Below are positions 53,646-63,197 of a stretch of DNA of 64,000 nt, piece after piece. This DNA comes from Paracoccus sediminilitoris (GTDB lineage: Bacteria > Pseudomonadota > Alphaproteobacteria > Rhodobacterales > Rhodobacteraceae), in contig NZ_QJPK01000016.1 of the NCBI RefSeq assembly GCF_003259195.1, forward strand, positions 1 to 64,000, read 5' to 3'. The notes under the pieces were generated by a model that had not been told where the DNA came from, made no database searches, and saw only the letters and a program-made list of their open reading frames with translations. A program made the position numbers and the translations under genes. Numbering within the stretch: position 1 is the stretch's first letter; each line of letters starts with the position of its first letter.

Positions 53646-55541
53646 ATGTCACAGCTGCGAACCAAGGGCAAATCAACCGTCGTCTGGATCCTTTTGGGTC
53701 TGATGGTCCTGGGGTTGGGGGGCTTCGGCGTCACCAGCTTTTCAGGGGGCACGACCGAGGTCGGCTCGGTCGGCGATACCAAGATCACCGCGGATGAATA
53801 CGCCCGCGCCCTGCAGAACGAGATGCGCAACCTGTCGCAGCAGACCGGGCAGCAGATCACCATGGCGCAGGCCCAGCAGATGGGGCTGCCCGCGATGGTT
53901 CAGGGCCAGCTGATCGGCGCGGCGGCGCTCGCCGAACAGGCGCGCCGCATCGGCGTTTCCGTGGGCGATGAGAAGGTCGCCGAAACGATCATGCAGGCAG
54001 GTGCCTTCCAGGGGCCGAACGGCAGGTTCGACCGCACCGCCTATTCCGAGATCCTGCGCCGCGAACGTCTGACCGAGGCCGATTTCGAAGCGACCGTTCG
54101 CGACGACGAATCCCGCCTGATCCTGCAGCGCGCCATTGCGGGCGGGGTCGAGGCCCCCACGCCGATGGTCGATCAGACCGCGCGCTGGCTGTTGCAGACG
54201 CGCGATTTCGCTTGGCGCGAACTGACCGCGGATGATCTGGCCGAACCCATCGCCGATCCCGACGAGGCGACGCTGAAAGCATGGCACGAGGCCAATGGCG
54301 CACGTTTCACCGCACCCGAAACCCGCAAGATCAGCTATGCCTGGGTCAATCCGGACATGCTGTCATCGGAAGTCGAAGTCGACGAAGAGGCCCTGCGCGC
54401 CGTCTATGACCGCAACATCGATCAGTTCCAGCGCCCTGAGCGCCGGATGGTCGGCCGCCTTGTCTTCCCGACCGAGGCCGACGCGCAAGCCGCCCGTGAC
54501 CAGATCGACGCCGGCGAAAAGCCCTTCGAAGCCTTCGTGATCGACCGTGGCCTGTCGCTGGATGATATCGACCTGGGCGAGGTGACGCGCCAGGATCTGG
54601 GGCAGGCCGCCGATACCGTCTTTGCCGCCGAACAGCCCGGTGTCGTGGGCCCGGTCCAGACCGATCTGGGCCCGGCGCTGTTTTCCGTAAACGCGATCCT
54701 TGATCCCGTCGACATCCCGTTCGAAGAGGCGCGCGACGATCTGCGCGGCGAGGCAGCCCTGAGCCGTGCCGCCCGCCAGATCCAGGACCGTACGCCCGAC
54801 TATGAAGACCTGCTGGCCGGTGGTGCCACGCTGGAGGAGCTGGCCGAGGAGACGGAGCTGGAATTGGGGCAGGTGGACTGGACTGCCGAGGGCAATCCCG
54901 AGGAAGGCAGCATCGCCGGTTACGAAGGTTTCCGCGAACGTGCCGCAGACATCACCGCCAGCGATTTCCCGCAGCTGTTCGAACTGGCCGATGGCGGTGT
55001 CTTCGCCATGCGACTGGACGAAATCGTGCCGCCGACCCTGAAGCCCTTCGACACGGTCCGGGACGAGGTTCTGGCCGATTGGAAACAGGCCGAACTGCAG
55101 CGCCGCCTGCTGGACTTGGCCGCCGAACAGCGTCTGGCTGCCGTGGCGCAGACCTCGCCCGGAGCGGATGCAGAACCGCAGGCCGAGGCGGTCGAAGAAC
55201 CCGCCGCCGTCGATTGGACGACCGAAACCGACATGTCGCGCAGCGATTACATGCGTGGTTTGCCGCCCGAGATCCTGTCCCAGGCCTTTGCGATGGCCGA
55301 GCCGGGCGATGTCGGGGTCGTCGATGCGGGTGACCGGGTCTTTGTGCTGCGCCTGGATCAGATCAGCGATGCGGACCTCTCGACCGAGGATGCGACGCAG
55401 ATCGTCGACAGCGTCAAGTCGCGTCTGGACCAGTCCTTGCAGGGCGACATCTTCGACTATTACGCCCGCCATGTTCAGCGCAATTCCAAGGTGCAGATCG
55501 ACCAGCAGGCCATCAACGCCATCAACGCGCAGGTTCAGTGA
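53646..55541 (+). CDS. PpiD-like periplasmic folding chaperone / peptidyl-prolyl isomerase
   Basis: 631 residues. One N-terminal membrane helix (TVVWILLGLMVLGLGGFGV) anchors it in the inner membrane. A SurA-N-like chaperone domain (TKITADEYARALQNEMRNLSQQTGQQITMAQAQQMGLPAMVQGQLI) surrounds a parvulin region (RRMVGRLVFPTEADAQAARDQIDAGEKPFEAFVIDRGL). The parvulin domain looks degenerate, so chaperone action rather than proline isomerisation is likely. The last third is acidic and helical. It helps outer-membrane and exported proteins fold. trpE begins on its stop codon (TGATG), an unexpected but common coupling in this group. Confidence 0.85.
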   Translation: MSQLRTKGKSTVVWILLGLMVLGLGGFGVTSFSGGTTEVGSVGDTKITADEYARALQNEMRNLSQQTGQQITMAQAQQMGLPAMVQGQLIGAAALAEQARRIGVSVGDEKVAETIMQAGAFQGPNGRFDRTAYSEILRRERLTEADFEATVRDDESRLILQRAIAGGVEAPTPMVDQTARWLLQTRDFAWRELTADDLAEPIADPDEATLKAWHEANGARFTAPETRKISYAWVNPDMLSSEVEVDEEALRAVYDRNIDQFQRPERRMVGRLVFPTEADAQAARDQIDAGEKPFEAFVIDRGLSLDDIDLGEVTRQDLGQAADTVFAAEQPGVVGPVQTDLGPALFSVNAILDPVDIPFEEARDDLRGEAALSRAARQIQDRTPDYEDLLAGGATLEELAEETELELGQVDWTAEGNPEEGSIAGYEGFRERAADITASDFPQLFELADGGVFAMRLDEIVPPTLKPFDTVRDEVLADWKQAELQRRLLDLAAEQRLAAVAQTSPGADAEPQAEAVEEPAAVDWTTETDMSRSDYMRGLPPEILSQAFAMAEPGDVGVVDAGDRVFVLRLDQISDADLSTEDATQIVDSVKSRLDQSLQGDIFDYYARHVQRNSKVQIDQQAINAINAQVQ

Positions 55542-57046
55542 TGCAGCTGACGCCCGATTTCGAATCCTTCAAGGCGCAATGGGCTGCGGGTCACAACCAG
55601 CTGGTCACCATCCGTTTGGCGGCCGATCTGGACACGCCCGTCAGCCTGATGCTGAAACTGGCCGAGGCTGCCCCGCAGAGCTTCATGCTGGAATCCGTCA
55701 CCGGGGGCGAGGTTCGCGGTCGTTATTCGATCGTCGGCATGAAGCCCGACCTGATCTGGGAATGCCGCGACGGCAAGGCCCGGATCAACCGGCAGGCCCG
55801 CTTTACCGAAGACTTCGAGGATGATGCCCGTCCCGCGCTGGACAGCCTGCGCGCCCTGATCGCAGAGAGCCGGATCGAGACCATGCCCGAGGGCGTGCCG
55901 CCGGTGGCCGCGGGGCTGTTCGGCTATCTGGGCTATGACATGATCCGGCTGGTCGAACACCTGCCGCATGTGAACCCCGACCCGCTGGACACGCCCGATG
56001 CGATGATGATGCGGCCATCCGTCGTGGCGGTGCTGGATGGGGTCAAGGGCGAGGTGACGCTTTGTGCGCCCGCGTGGCATGACGGGAACGACAATGCGCG
56101 CGCCGCCTATGCGCGTGCCGCCGAACGGGTGATGGATGCGCTGCGGTCGCTGGACCGCCAGCCGACCGAACCGCGCGCCTTGGGCCATGACATGCAGATC
56201 GGCGCGCCCGTGTCGAACTTTGCCAAGGCCGACTATCTGTCGGCTGTGGAAAAGGCCAAGGAATACATCCGTGCGGGCGACATCTTCCAGGTGGTGCCCA
56301 GCCAACGCTGGCGGCTGGATTTCCCGCTGCCGCCCTTTGCGCTTTATCGCAGTCTGCGGCGCACCAACCCGTCGCCCTTCATGTTCTTCCTGAACATGGG
56401 CAGCTTCCAGATCGTCGGCGCCAGCCCCGAGATCCTGGTCCGCCTGCGCGATGGCGAAGTCACGATCCGCCCCATCGCGGGCACCCGTCCGCGGGGCGCG
56501 GACGAAGCCGAGGACCGGGCGCTGGAGGCCGATCTGCTGGGCGACCAGAAGGAACTGGCCGAGCATCTGATGCTGCTGGATCTGGGGCGCAATGACGTGG
56601 GGCGGGTCGCCAAGCCCGGCACCGTGCGACCGACCGAAAAATTCGTCATCGAACGCTATAGCCACGTGATGCATATCGTGTCGAACGTGGTGGGGCAGTT
56701 GCGCGATGGCGAGGATGCCCTGTCGGCGCTGCTGGCGGGTCTGCCCGCAGGCACCGTATCAGGTGCGCCCAAGGTTCGCGCCATGCAGATCATCGATGAG
56801 CTGGAGCCGGAGAAGCGCGGCGTTTATGGCGGTGCTGTCGGCTATTTCGCCGCCAATGGCGAAATGGACATGTGCATCGCCTTGCGCACGGGCGTGGTCA
56901 AAGACCAGGCGCTGTATATCCAGGCTGGCGGCGGCGTTGTTTATGACAGCGACCCCGAGGCCGAGTTCGAGGAAACGATGAACAAAAGCCGCGCCCTGCA
57001 ACGTGCCGCCGAAGCGGCGGCGCAATTCGTCCGCGGAAACTCCTGA
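55541..57046 (+). CDS. trpE: Anthranilate synthase component I
   Basis: 501 residues. The N-terminal regulatory half contains the tryptophan-feedback-like LLESVTGG-type stretch (FMLESVTGGEVRGRYSIVGM). The chorismate-binding half contains IRPIAGTRPRGADEAEDRALEADLLGDQKELAEHLMLLDLGRNDVGRVA, IERYSHVMHIVSNV and GTVSGAPKVRAMQIIDELEPEKRGVYGGAVGYF. With TrpG it makes anthranilate from chorismate. ATG 55541 shares its A with the ppiD stop; an in-frame GTG at 55538 is less likely. A strong terminator follows at 57077. No leader-peptide attenuator can exist, since the upstream sequence is ppiD coding DNA. Confidence 0.95.
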   Translation: MQLTPDFESFKAQWAAGHNQLVTIRLAADLDTPVSLMLKLAEAAPQSFMLESVTGGEVRGRYSIVGMKPDLIWECRDGKARINRQARFTEDFEDDARPALDSLRALIAESRIETMPEGVPPVAAGLFGYLGYDMIRLVEHLPHVNPDPLDTPDAMMMRPSVVAVLDGVKGEVTLCAPAWHDGNDNARAAYARAAERVMDALRSLDRQPTEPRALGHDMQIGAPVSNFAKADYLSAVEKAKEYIRAGDIFQVVPSQRWRLDFPLPPFALYRSLRRTNPSPFMFFLNMGSFQIVGASPEILVRLRDGEVTIRPIAGTRPRGADEAEDRALEADLLGDQKELAEHLMLLDLGRNDVGRVAKPGTVRPTEKFVIERYSHVMHIVSNVVGQLRDGEDALSALLAGLPAGTVSGAPKVRAMQIIDELEPEKRGVYGGAVGYFAANGEMDMCIALRTGVVKDQALYIQAGGGVVYDSDPEAEFEETMNKSRALQRAAEAAAQFVRGNS

Positions 57047-57076
57047 CCGCCTGCGGCCAGCCTGCGTGACAATGGA

Positions 57077-57102
57077 AAAGGCGGCCCAATCGGGCCGCCT
57101 TT
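57077..57102. terminator. Terminator between trpE and the PRC-barrel gene
   Basis: AAAGGCGGCCC / GGGCCGCCTTT is a perfect 11-bp stem with loop AATC, preceded by A-rich and followed by T-rich bases on the plus strand. It suits both convergent genes and is the strongest intrinsic terminator candidate in the window. Confidence 0.82.
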
Positions 57103-57137
57103 CTGTCAGATCCCATAAAAGGTCCGAACCTTGCCGA

Positions 57138-57941
57138 TCAGTTGGCAGGTGCGGTTTCCGTTTCGGTTTCAGTCTCCATGTCCATTTCCTCGGCGGGAGC
57201 GTCTGCATTCATGTCGCTCTCCATCTCGGCATTGTCTTCCATCGCGTCTTCGGTCGCCACCGGCTGACCTTCAACGGTGCCTTCGGTTTCCATGGTTGCG
57301 GGCTCGGTTGCCATCGTATCGGTTGCTGCCGGATCGGTCGCCATGGTGTCGGTCGCTGCCGGATCGGTTGCCATCGTATCCGTGGCCATTTCGCCTTCCG
57401 CTTCCTGGTCGCGGAAGACATATGCCGGTGCGGCGTCAGCTTCTTCTTCGGTCAGGTCGGTGGTGATCTGCTGAGCGTCCGAATTGATCATCAGGTCGGT
57501 CCACGGAAGGGCGATCTGCTTTTCACCGATGCCCAGGAAACCGCCGACGCCGATGACTGCTGCCTTCATTTCGCCGGTTTCGCTATCGACGATCAGATCG
57601 TTGATGTCGCCGATTGCGCTACCATCGGGCGAGGTCACCGACGTACCAGTGATCCAGTCAACGCGCCATTCGTTTTCGGCCTGCTGCTGCTCGACCTTTT
57701 CGGCGGCCGAAGCTGCGGCTGCTGCGTCGTCACCTTCTGCGGTTTCCATCGCGGGATCTGCTGCCGGATCGGCCATCGTATCTGCTGCAGGATCGGCCAT
57801 GGTGTCGGTCGTATCCGTGCCCATCGGCGCGGTTTCGGTCGTTTCCATCTCAGGATCGGCTGCGGGCGCGGTGTCCTGAGCGAAAGCGGCGCCAAAGGTC
57901 ATCGGCAGGGCAACGGCAGTGGTCAAAAGAAGATTACGCAT
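57138..57941 (-). CDS. Secreted PRC-barrel domain protein with acidic repeats
   Basis: 267 residues. A signal peptide (LLLTTAVALPMTFGAAFA) is followed by a low-complexity Asp/Ala/Thr/Met segment, a PRC-barrel (WRVDWITGTSVTSPDGSAIGDINDLIVDSETGEMKAAVIGVGGFLGIGEKQIALPWTDLMI) and an acidic tail of imperfect 10-residue TMATDPAATD repeats, then Glu-rich MDMETETETE. PRC-barrel secreted proteins of this kind are common in Rhodobacteraceae, with unproved structural or stress roles. ATG 57941 has GGAGG; the longer open frame to 58031 is rejected. Overall strongly acidic and probably extracytoplasmic. Confidence 0.85.
   Translation of the reverse strand: MRNLLLTTAVALPMTFGAAFAQDTAPAADPEMETTETAPMGTDTTDTMADPAADTMADPAADPAMETAEGDDAAAAASAAEKVEQQQAENEWRVDWITGTSVTSPDGSAIGDINDLIVDSETGEMKAAVIGVGGFLGIGEKQIALPWTDLMINSDAQQITTDLTEEEADAAPAYVFRDQEAEGEMATDTMATDPAATDTMATDPAATDTMATEPATMETEGTVEGQPVATEDAMEDNAEMESDMNADAPAEEMDMETETETETAPAN
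57306..57385 (-). repeat. 30-bp tandem repeat inside the PRC-barrel gene
   Basis: Copies at 57306-57335 and 57336-57365 and a partial copy at 57366-57385 differ at a few bases and encode TMATDPAATD-type decapeptides. The period divides by three, so the frame is kept. Copy number may vary between strains. Confidence 0.8.
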
Positions 57942-58018
57942 AGTGTCCTCCTGGTTTTCCATTTGCGGGCGGCGTTTGCATCCCGCGATTGAGTTCACAA
58001 TGCGCAGATCCCGACAGA

Positions 58019-58050
58019 GGTTCCCCGCCAAAATGAGTTCGGCGGGGACC
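58019..58050 (-). terminator. Hairpin after gpt
   Basis: GGT(T)CCCCGCC / GGCGGGGACC forms a 10-bp stem with a one-base bulge and an 11-nt loop, 27 nt past the gpt stop on the minus strand. It is a likely terminator or RNA-processing stem; no T-tract follows it. Confidence 0.5.
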
Positions 58051-58076
58051 AGGCAAAAAGTCTTTGTGATGGAACC

Positions 58077-58565
58077 TTAATCCTCGCCGCGGAACGGCTG
58101 GACATATTGCAGTGCCATGTCCCACGGGAAATAGATCCAGGTATCCTGGCTGACCTCGGTGACATAGCTGTTCACCATCGGCTTGCCCTTTGGCTTGGCA
58201 TAGACGGTGGCCATGTGCGCCTTGGGATACATCTCGCGGATCAGTTCCAGCGTGCGGCCGCTGTCGACCAGATCGTCGACGACCAGAATGCCGTCGCCGT
58301 CGCCCATCAGCTCGGGGTCGGGTTTTTTCAGGACCGTCAGCCCGGACTGTTCCTGCCGGTGATAGGATTTCACGCTGATCGTGTCGATCGTGCGGATGTC
58401 CAGTTCGCGTGCCACGATCATCGCGGGGACAAGCCCGCCCCGGGTCACGGCCAGAACGGCGCGCCATTCCTGTTCTTCCATGCGCCATGCCAGCGCACGC
58501 GCATCGCGGTGCAGCTGATCCCAGCTGATGTGAAAACCTTTTTCGTGGGGCAGACGATCCGTCAT
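58077..58565 (-). CDS. gpt: Xanthine(-guanine) phosphoribosyltransferase
   Basis: 162 residues, type I PRTase. [20 protein letters not shown] opens the protein, [16 protein letters not shown] is the PPi loop, and [24 protein letters not shown] is the PRPP-binding motif. The C-terminal hood ends [20 protein letters not shown], with the base-stacking Trp. It salvages xanthine and guanine to XMP and GMP with PRPP, peripheral to the inner membrane in E. coli. The start is 17 nt after the LysE gene stop, on the same strand, so the two may be one transcript with fabI upstream. Confidence 0.93.
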   Translation of the reverse strand: MTDRLPHEKGFHISWDQLHRDARALAWRMEEQEWRAVLAVTRGGLVPAMIVARELDIRTIDTISVKSYHRQEQSGLTVLKKPDPELMGDGDGILVVDDLVDSGRTLELIREMYPKAHMATVYAKPKGKPMVNSYVTEVSQDTWIYFPWDMALQYVQPFRGED

Positions 58566-58581
58566 GCGTCTTTTTCCTTCC

Positions 58582-59196
58582 TCAGGGATTCACGACCAGC
58601 GAAAGGCCCAGCAACGCGATTGCCAGGCCGGCCCCCCGGTCGATCCAGAACTTTGCGGTATAATAGCGGTCCCGCAACCACGGCAGCGCCATCAGACTGG
58701 CCAGTGCGGTATAGAATAACAGCTCGACGGACAAGGCTGTGACATAGATCGTGCCCTTGTCGGCGATGCTCAGCGCAGCAGGAAAGATCGACAGCAGCAC
58801 CGCCGAATAGAAAAGCGCGGGCTTGGGGTTGGACAGGTTCAGGGCCATCCCCGACCACAGGCCGATGCCGCGTTTCGCGGATGCGGGATCGGGCAGGGGG
58901 TCGGCGGCGTGGCGCCACATCTTTGTGGCGATCCACAGCAGATAGACCCCGCCCAGGACGCGCATCAGTGTCAGGGTCAATGGCAGCAGGCGGAAGATGA
59001 CCGTCAGGCCCAGCAAGGCGAACAGGCACCAGACCGATGCCCCGACCGCCAGACCCCAGCCATAGGGCAGGGCGCGCCTGCGGCCATAGGCGAAGGACCC
59101 TTGGCTGATGGCTATGACGCCGGGCCCCGGCGACAGGATCGCCACGGCCAGGGTCGCCACGAAGATGCCAAGCTGGTCGGCCGAGATGGTGATCAT
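58582..59196 (-). CDS. LysE/RhtB family amino-acid exporter
   Basis: 204 residues with six membrane helices. The family signature [36 protein letters not shown] covers helix 1 and the first loop. [19 protein letters not shown] and [28 protein letters not shown] are further LysE blocks. It probably exports an amino acid or related solute across the inner membrane; the substrate is unknown. ATG 59196 is chosen by homology, since the frame stays open to 59406 within fabI without any membrane signal. It lies 20 nt downstream of fabI. Confidence 0.86.
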   Translation of the reverse strand: MITISADQLGIFVATLAVAILSPGPGVIAISQGSFAYGRRRALPYGWGLAVGASVWCLFALLGLTVIFRLLPLTLTLMRVLGGVYLLWIATKMWRHAADPLPDPASAKRGIGLWSGMALNLSNPKPALFYSAVLLSIFPAALSIADKGTIYVTALSVELLFYTALASLMALPWLRDRYYTAKFWIDRGAGLAIALLGLSLVVNP

Positions 59197-59216
59197 GCCC
59201 GGCCGCCCCGCGGATC

Positions 59217-60044
59217 TCAGTCTTTCTTGACGGTCGCGATGTCGGGCGCGTCGACGGCCTTCATGCCGACCACGTGATAGCCCGCATCGACGTGATGCGT
59301 CTCGCCCGTGACACCGGCCCCAAGGCGCGACAGCAGGTAGAGGGCGGAATTGCCGACATCCTCCTGCGTGACATTGCGACGCAGCGGAGAGTTCAGCTCG
59401 TTCCACTTCATGATGTAGCGGAAGTCGCCGATGCCCGATGCGGCCAGCGTCTTGATGGGGCCCGCGCTGATGGCGTTGACGCGGATGTTGTCCTTGCCGA
59501 AATCCTCAGCCAGGTAGCGGACCGATGCCTCCAGCGCGGCCTTGGCGACACCCATGACGTTGTAATGCGGCATGACGCGTTCGGCGCCGTAATAGGTCAG
59601 CGTCAGCATCGACCCGCCATCGGTCATCATCGCGGCTGCCCGGCGGGCGACGGCGGTGAAGGAATAGACCGAAATATCCATGGTCATCAGGAAGTTGTCG
59701 CGCGTGGTTTCAGCATAGCGACCGCGCAGCTGTTCCTTGTCGGAAAAGCCGATGGCGTGGACGATGAAGTCCAGCTTGTCCCATTCCGCGGCCAGTTTCT
59801 CGAACAATCCGTCGATGGATGCGCTGTCCGACACGTCGCAGGGCAGCACCAAGTCCGAGCCGAGCTGAGCTGCCAGTGGGTCGACGCGCTTCTTCAGCGA
59901 CTCGCCCTGATAGCTGAAGGCCAGCTCGGCGCCCTCGGCGGCCAATGCTTTGGCGATGCCCCATGCAATCGACTTGTCATTGGCCAATCCCATGATCAGA
60001 CCGCGCTTGCCGGCCATCAGGCCCGACCTCTGCTCGCTTGACAT
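59217..60044 (-). CDS. fabI: Enoyl-[acyl-carrier-protein] reductase (NADH)
   Basis: 275 residues, an SDR with the FabI arrangement. [34 protein letters not shown] is the NAD site, VHAIGFSD follows, and the active site is Tyr151 (TYYGAER) and Tyr161-x6-Lys168 (HYNVMGVAK), then [17 protein letters not shown]. It performs the last reduction of each fatty-acid elongation round. Residues contacting triclosan in the E. coli enzyme (Met164 and the DFR phenylalanine) look conserved. It is divergent from pdxH with 76 nt between, and heads a probable fabI-lysE-gpt transcript. Confidence 0.94.
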   Translation of the reverse strand: MSSEQRSGLMAGKRGLIMGLANDKSIAWGIAKALAAEGAELAFSYQGESLKKRVDPLAAQLGSDLVLPCDVSDSASIDGLFEKLAAEWDKLDFIVHAIGFSDKEQLRGRYAETTRDNFLMTMDISVYSFTAVARRAAAMMTDGGSMLTLTYYGAERVMPHYNVMGVAKAALEASVRYLAEDFGKDNIRVNAISAGPIKTLAASGIGDFRYIMKWNELNSPLRRNVTQEDVGNSALYLLSRLGAGVTGETHHVDAGYHVVGMKAVDAPDIATVKKD

Positions 60045-60120
60045 GTCCCGTCCCTCGCGCTTTCAACCGTTTCAGCGGTGATTATGCCGTTTACCCTGCC
60101 GCATCAAGCACAAGGAACGG

Positions 60121-60738
60121 ATGATGACAGATCGGACCGGAATCTTTGCGGGTGATGACCCGTTCGACATCATGCGCGCTTGGTTGGCCGAAGCTGAAAA
60201 ATCCGAGATCAACGATCCCACTGCCATCGCGCTGTCCACCGTCGATGCCGAGGGCATGCCCGACACGCGGATGGTGCTGCTGAAGGATATCGACGGTCAG
60301 GGAGCTGACGGGTCGTTCGTGTTCTATACCAATTACGACAGCGCCAAGGGCCGCCAGATCAGCGCCACCGGCAAAGCCTCTTTCGTGATGCACTGGAAAT
60401 CGCTGCGCCGTCAGATCCGCGTCCGCGGCACCGTCACCCGCGAGGAAGGCCCGCAGGCGGACGCCTATTACGCCAGCCGCGCATTGAAGAGCAGGCTGGG
60501 GGCATGGGCCTCGCCGCAATCGCAACCGCTGAAGGACCGTGCAACCCTGGTTGCGGCCGTTGCCAAAATGTCATTGAAGCACGGAACCAATCCTGCCCGC
60601 CCACCTTTCTGGGGAGGCTTCCGAATCACTCCGACCCAGATCGAGTTCTGGGCCGATGGCGCGTTTCGCCTTCACGACCGTTTTGTATGGGTCAGACAGG
60701 CGGAAGGCTGCTGGAAAGTGACCCGGCTTGCACCCTGA
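60121..60738 (+). CDS. pdxH: Pyridoxamine/pyridoxine 5'-phosphate oxidase
   Basis: 205 residues. Flavin-binding split-barrel blocks are [64 protein letters not shown] and [22 protein letters not shown]. The FMN/PLP C-terminal motif is [28 protein letters not shown]. It oxidises PNP and PMP to pyridoxal phosphate, the cofactor of the aminotransferase encoded earlier. GGAACGG lies just before the ATG at 60121. Single gene. Confidence 0.94.
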   Translation: MMTDRTGIFAGDDPFDIMRAWLAEAEKSEINDPTAIALSTVDAEGMPDTRMVLLKDIDGQGADGSFVFYTNYDSAKGRQISATGKASFVMHWKSLRRQIRVRGTVTREEGPQADAYYASRALKSRLGAWASPQSQPLKDRATLVAAVAKMSLKHGTNPARPPFWGGFRITPTQIEFWADGAFRLHDRFVWVRQAEGCWKVTRLAP

Positions 60739-60869
60739 GCTTGACGAATTGTTTACTTGGGCCAAGATGGAGTGGCTGGGTTGGTCGCTCTGTTTCGGGT
60801 GATGGTATTTTGTTGTAGTCCGATTTGTGCGGTCTTAAGGTTCGCGCAAATTTGGCATTTCGTGGAAAC

Positions 60870-61475
60870 ATGCAGACGATGACTGAAGATGCTGGCCTGA
60901 CACGCGTTACCGGATTGGTGAAGTGGTTTGACGCGACCAAGGGCTATGGTTTCATCGTGAATGACGAGGGTGGAGAAGACATTCTTCTGCACGCCAATGT
61001 CCTGCGCAATTTCGGGCGCAGTTCGGTCGCGGATCAATCCAGCGTCGTGGTGATGGTTCAGGCCACGAAGCGGGGAACCCAAGCCGCAGAGGTCATGTCG
61101 ATCGCGCCGCCGGCCACCGACGGCCATCCGCCGATCGCCGATCTGGCCCCCGAAGTCATCGAGCATATGGAAAGTCTTCCCCTTCGGCCCGCACGGGTGA
61201 AGTGGTTCGACAAGAGCAAGGGCTTCGGTTTCGCAAACATCTTCGGACATCCGGAAGATGTTTTCATTCATATCGAGGTTGTGCGCCATTCCGGTTTTGC
61301 TGACCTTGCCATCGGCGAGGCGATTTGCCTGCGCGTGATCGAAGGCCCGCGCGGTTTGATGGCGGCGCAGGTCGCTTCCTGGGACAATGCGGTCCCGGCA
61401 TCGGCCCACGAACTGAAAGCCGATATCCGTGAAGATATGCAGGATGCCGAATACCTTGCCCATGTTGCCGAATAG
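60870..61475 (+). CDS. Protein with two cold-shock domains
   Basis: 201 residues with two CSDs. The first (about 10-75) carries VTGLVKWFDATKGYGFIVND and ILLHANVL; the second (about 107-170) carries ARVKWFDKSKGFGFANIFG and DVFIHIEVVRHSG. RNP-1-like (KGYGFI, KGFGFA) and RNP-2-like (ILLHA, VFIHI) aromatic residues are intact in both. Such double-CSD proteins are found in Alphaproteobacteria and probably bind single-stranded RNA or DNA. ATG 60870 has GGAAAC upstream. The 131-nt space before it is AT-richer, consistent with a cold-shock 5' leader. The end overlaps the DUF192 gene. Confidence 0.88.
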   Translation: MQTMTEDAGLTRVTGLVKWFDATKGYGFIVNDEGGEDILLHANVLRNFGRSSVADQSSVVVMVQATKRGTQAAEVMSIAPPATDGHPPIADLAPEVIEHMESLPLRPARVKWFDKSKGFGFANIFGHPEDVFIHIEVVRHSGFADLAIGEAICLRVIEGPRGLMAAQVASWDNAVPASAHELKADIREDMQDAEYLAHVAE

Positions 61476-61965
61476 GCTTTCAGCCGCTCTTTTCGCGGCG
61501 CTGATCCTTGGCCCGCTGCCGGCCTTAGCACAGGGAAGCTGCGCCGAGGATCTTGCCCTGATCCGTCTGGATGACAGCCAGGTGCTGGAATTCGATATCG
61601 AGGTCGTCGACACGCCCGCATCGCGTGCGCAGGGCCTGATGTATCGCAAGGATGTGCCGCCGGAGACCGGAATGCTGTTCATCTATGAACAGCCCCAGCC
61701 TGTCAGCTTCTGGATGCGCAACACGCTCGTTCCGCTGGACATGATCTTTCTGGATGCCGAGGGTGTGATTCGCCACATCCACCCCAATGCCCGCCCGCTG
61801 GACGAAACGCCCGTGCCCGGCGCGATGGTCGGCGACCCCGATCCCGCACGCCTGATGGTGCTTGAGATCGCAGGCGGGGAGGCGGCCCGTCTGGGGCTGG
61901 CAAAAGGGCAGGTTCTGGCGCATCCGGCATTGGATCAAGACCGCGCTGCATTTCCATGCAGCTAG
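61462..61965 (+). CDS. Exported DUF192 family protein
   Basis: 167 residues. The signal peptide RLSAALFAALILGPLPALAQ leads to the DUF192 fold: FDIEVVDTPASRAQGLMYRKDVPPETGMLFIYEQPQPVSFWMRNTLVPLDMIFLDAEGVI, ending with LEIAGGEAARLGLAKGQVL. The highly conserved RxxGLM...FW M(R/K)NTxxPLDM pattern is clear; function is unknown. The start could be ATG 61462 (used) or ATG 61444; both lie inside the preceding cold-shock gene, so the two overlap by 14-32 nt and are coupled. It is followed by tRNA-Pro. Confidence 0.85.
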   Translation: MLPNRLSAALFAALILGPLPALAQGSCAEDLALIRLDDSQVLEFDIEVVDTPASRAQGLMYRKDVPPETGMLFIYEQPQPVSFWMRNTLVPLDMIFLDAEGVIRHIHPNARPLDETPVPGAMVGDPDPARLMVLEIAGGEAARLGLAKGQVLAHPALDQDRAAFPCS

Positions 61966-62005
61966 GCCTTTTCACCGCTCGATCAATCGTCTAAAGCGAA
62001 GCTGT

Positions 62006-62099
<94 letters not shown>

Positions 62100-63197
62100 T
62101 CACCCCTCGGTTTGCAATCCGGTTTGCAACTTGGCTCTCGAATGGGCCTCCCGCAACTTGTGAGCGAGGCTGTCGGACATAGCCGGCGAGAGTGCGACGT
62201 AGCGCTCAATCACCTCTGAAGCGTGCTTAAGAGACCAGCCCATATGGGTCGCGATTTCCTTAAGATCGGCTCCGGCTTCCAATAGTCGTGTGGCGGCAGT
62301 GCCTCGGGCATCATAGAGCCGCAGTTCTTTCCGAATCTTCAGCTTGTCGCGCCACACGCCGACAGCGTCCCCAAGGTAGTTTTCGTGCTGGTAGGGCTCA
62401 CCGCTCTTGTTAACGATCAGTGTGACCTGACGCTGAGGCGTGGAGTCTAGAATCTGCGCCATGCGTTCGGTGACGGGAATCGACGCCAGGCGTTTTCGTT
62501 TCTGCGTCCATATCGCAATACGGCGGCCTTGCTGGGTGGGGTGAATATGCTCCCAAGACAAACGCACCAGGTCGCCAGGGCGAAGTCCTGTTTCGAGGGC
62601 GATGCATAGGATCCGCGAAACATGGGCTGGCGCACCGGCCTCGAATACGGCGATTTCCTCCGGCATCCAGAATATCTCCGAACGCTGGCTTTTGTAGACA
62701 GATTTTATCTTCTGCAGATGATGCAGTCGAATGCGGCCGCGGTCATATCCAAAGGCCACAATCCGTTGCATATGCCGGATGCGGTCATCGCCGACCTTGC
62801 CGCCGATCGTGTCTCGCCAATCCAGGGCTTGCGTTCGGATGCGTGGGTCCTCGAGTGCGGCCAATGGCGCATCCCCGAACTTACGATCAATGCCGTTGTC
62901 TGGATGGTAGATTGAGCGCCTCATATCGGCCTGTGTTCGGGGCGCCAGCACTTTGAAATCCTGGCTGTCCAAGAAGGCGAGAATCAGACTGCGGAACTTG
63001 CCTTGCGCCGCCGGCGTGCATTTCCGCGCAGCCGAGAATGCTGCTATGTAGTCTGGCGATCCGAGACGGATATCCCCGGTGCTGTCCCAGAATTTAATCG
63101 CGCCGCGGCCCCGTCCGACATAGTGATGTTCGCGCACCGTGCCATCGGCCAGTCTCTTCCGGATCCTGTTGATCCCTCGTAGGTTAACGCGCGTCAT
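62100..63197 (-). CDS. Tyrosine recombinase (phage or island integrase)
   Basis: 365 residues. The core-binding half is followed by the catalytic domain with Arg206 ([16 protein letters not shown]), basic Lys/Arg residues in [12 protein letters not shown], Arg298 in LYDARGT, the HMGWS block and nucleophile Tyr333 (VIERYVAL). The His of the usual H-x-x-R box is replaced by Tyr295. Length and wording suit integrases of Rhodobacteraceae prophages that enter tRNA genes. Its 3' end points at tRNA-Pro only 17 bases away. The start (63197) overlaps a small gene upstream by 14 nt. Confidence 0.92.
   Translation of the reverse strand: MTRVNLRGINRIRKRLADGTVREHHYVGRGRGAIKFWDSTGDIRLGSPDYIAAFSAARKCTPAAQGKFRSLILAFLDSQDFKVLAPRTQADMRRSIYHPDNGIDRKFGDAPLAALEDPRIRTQALDWRDTIGGKVGDDRIRHMQRIVAFGYDRGRIRLHHLQKIKSVYKSQRSEIFWMPEEIAVFEAGAPAHVSRILCIALETGLRPGDLVRLSWEHIHPTQQGRRIAIWTQKRKRLASIPVTERMAQILDSTPQRQVTLIVNKSGEPYQHENYLGDAVGVWRDKLKIRKELRLYDARGTAATRLLEAGADLKEIATHMGWSLKHASEVIERYVALSPAMSDSLAHKLREAHSRAKLQTGLQTEG

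Noticed and set aside
53579-55541. Tryptophan attenuator before trpE
   Set aside because: trpE starts on the ppiD stop codon, so no leader peptide region exists; no Trp-codon run seen before ppiD.
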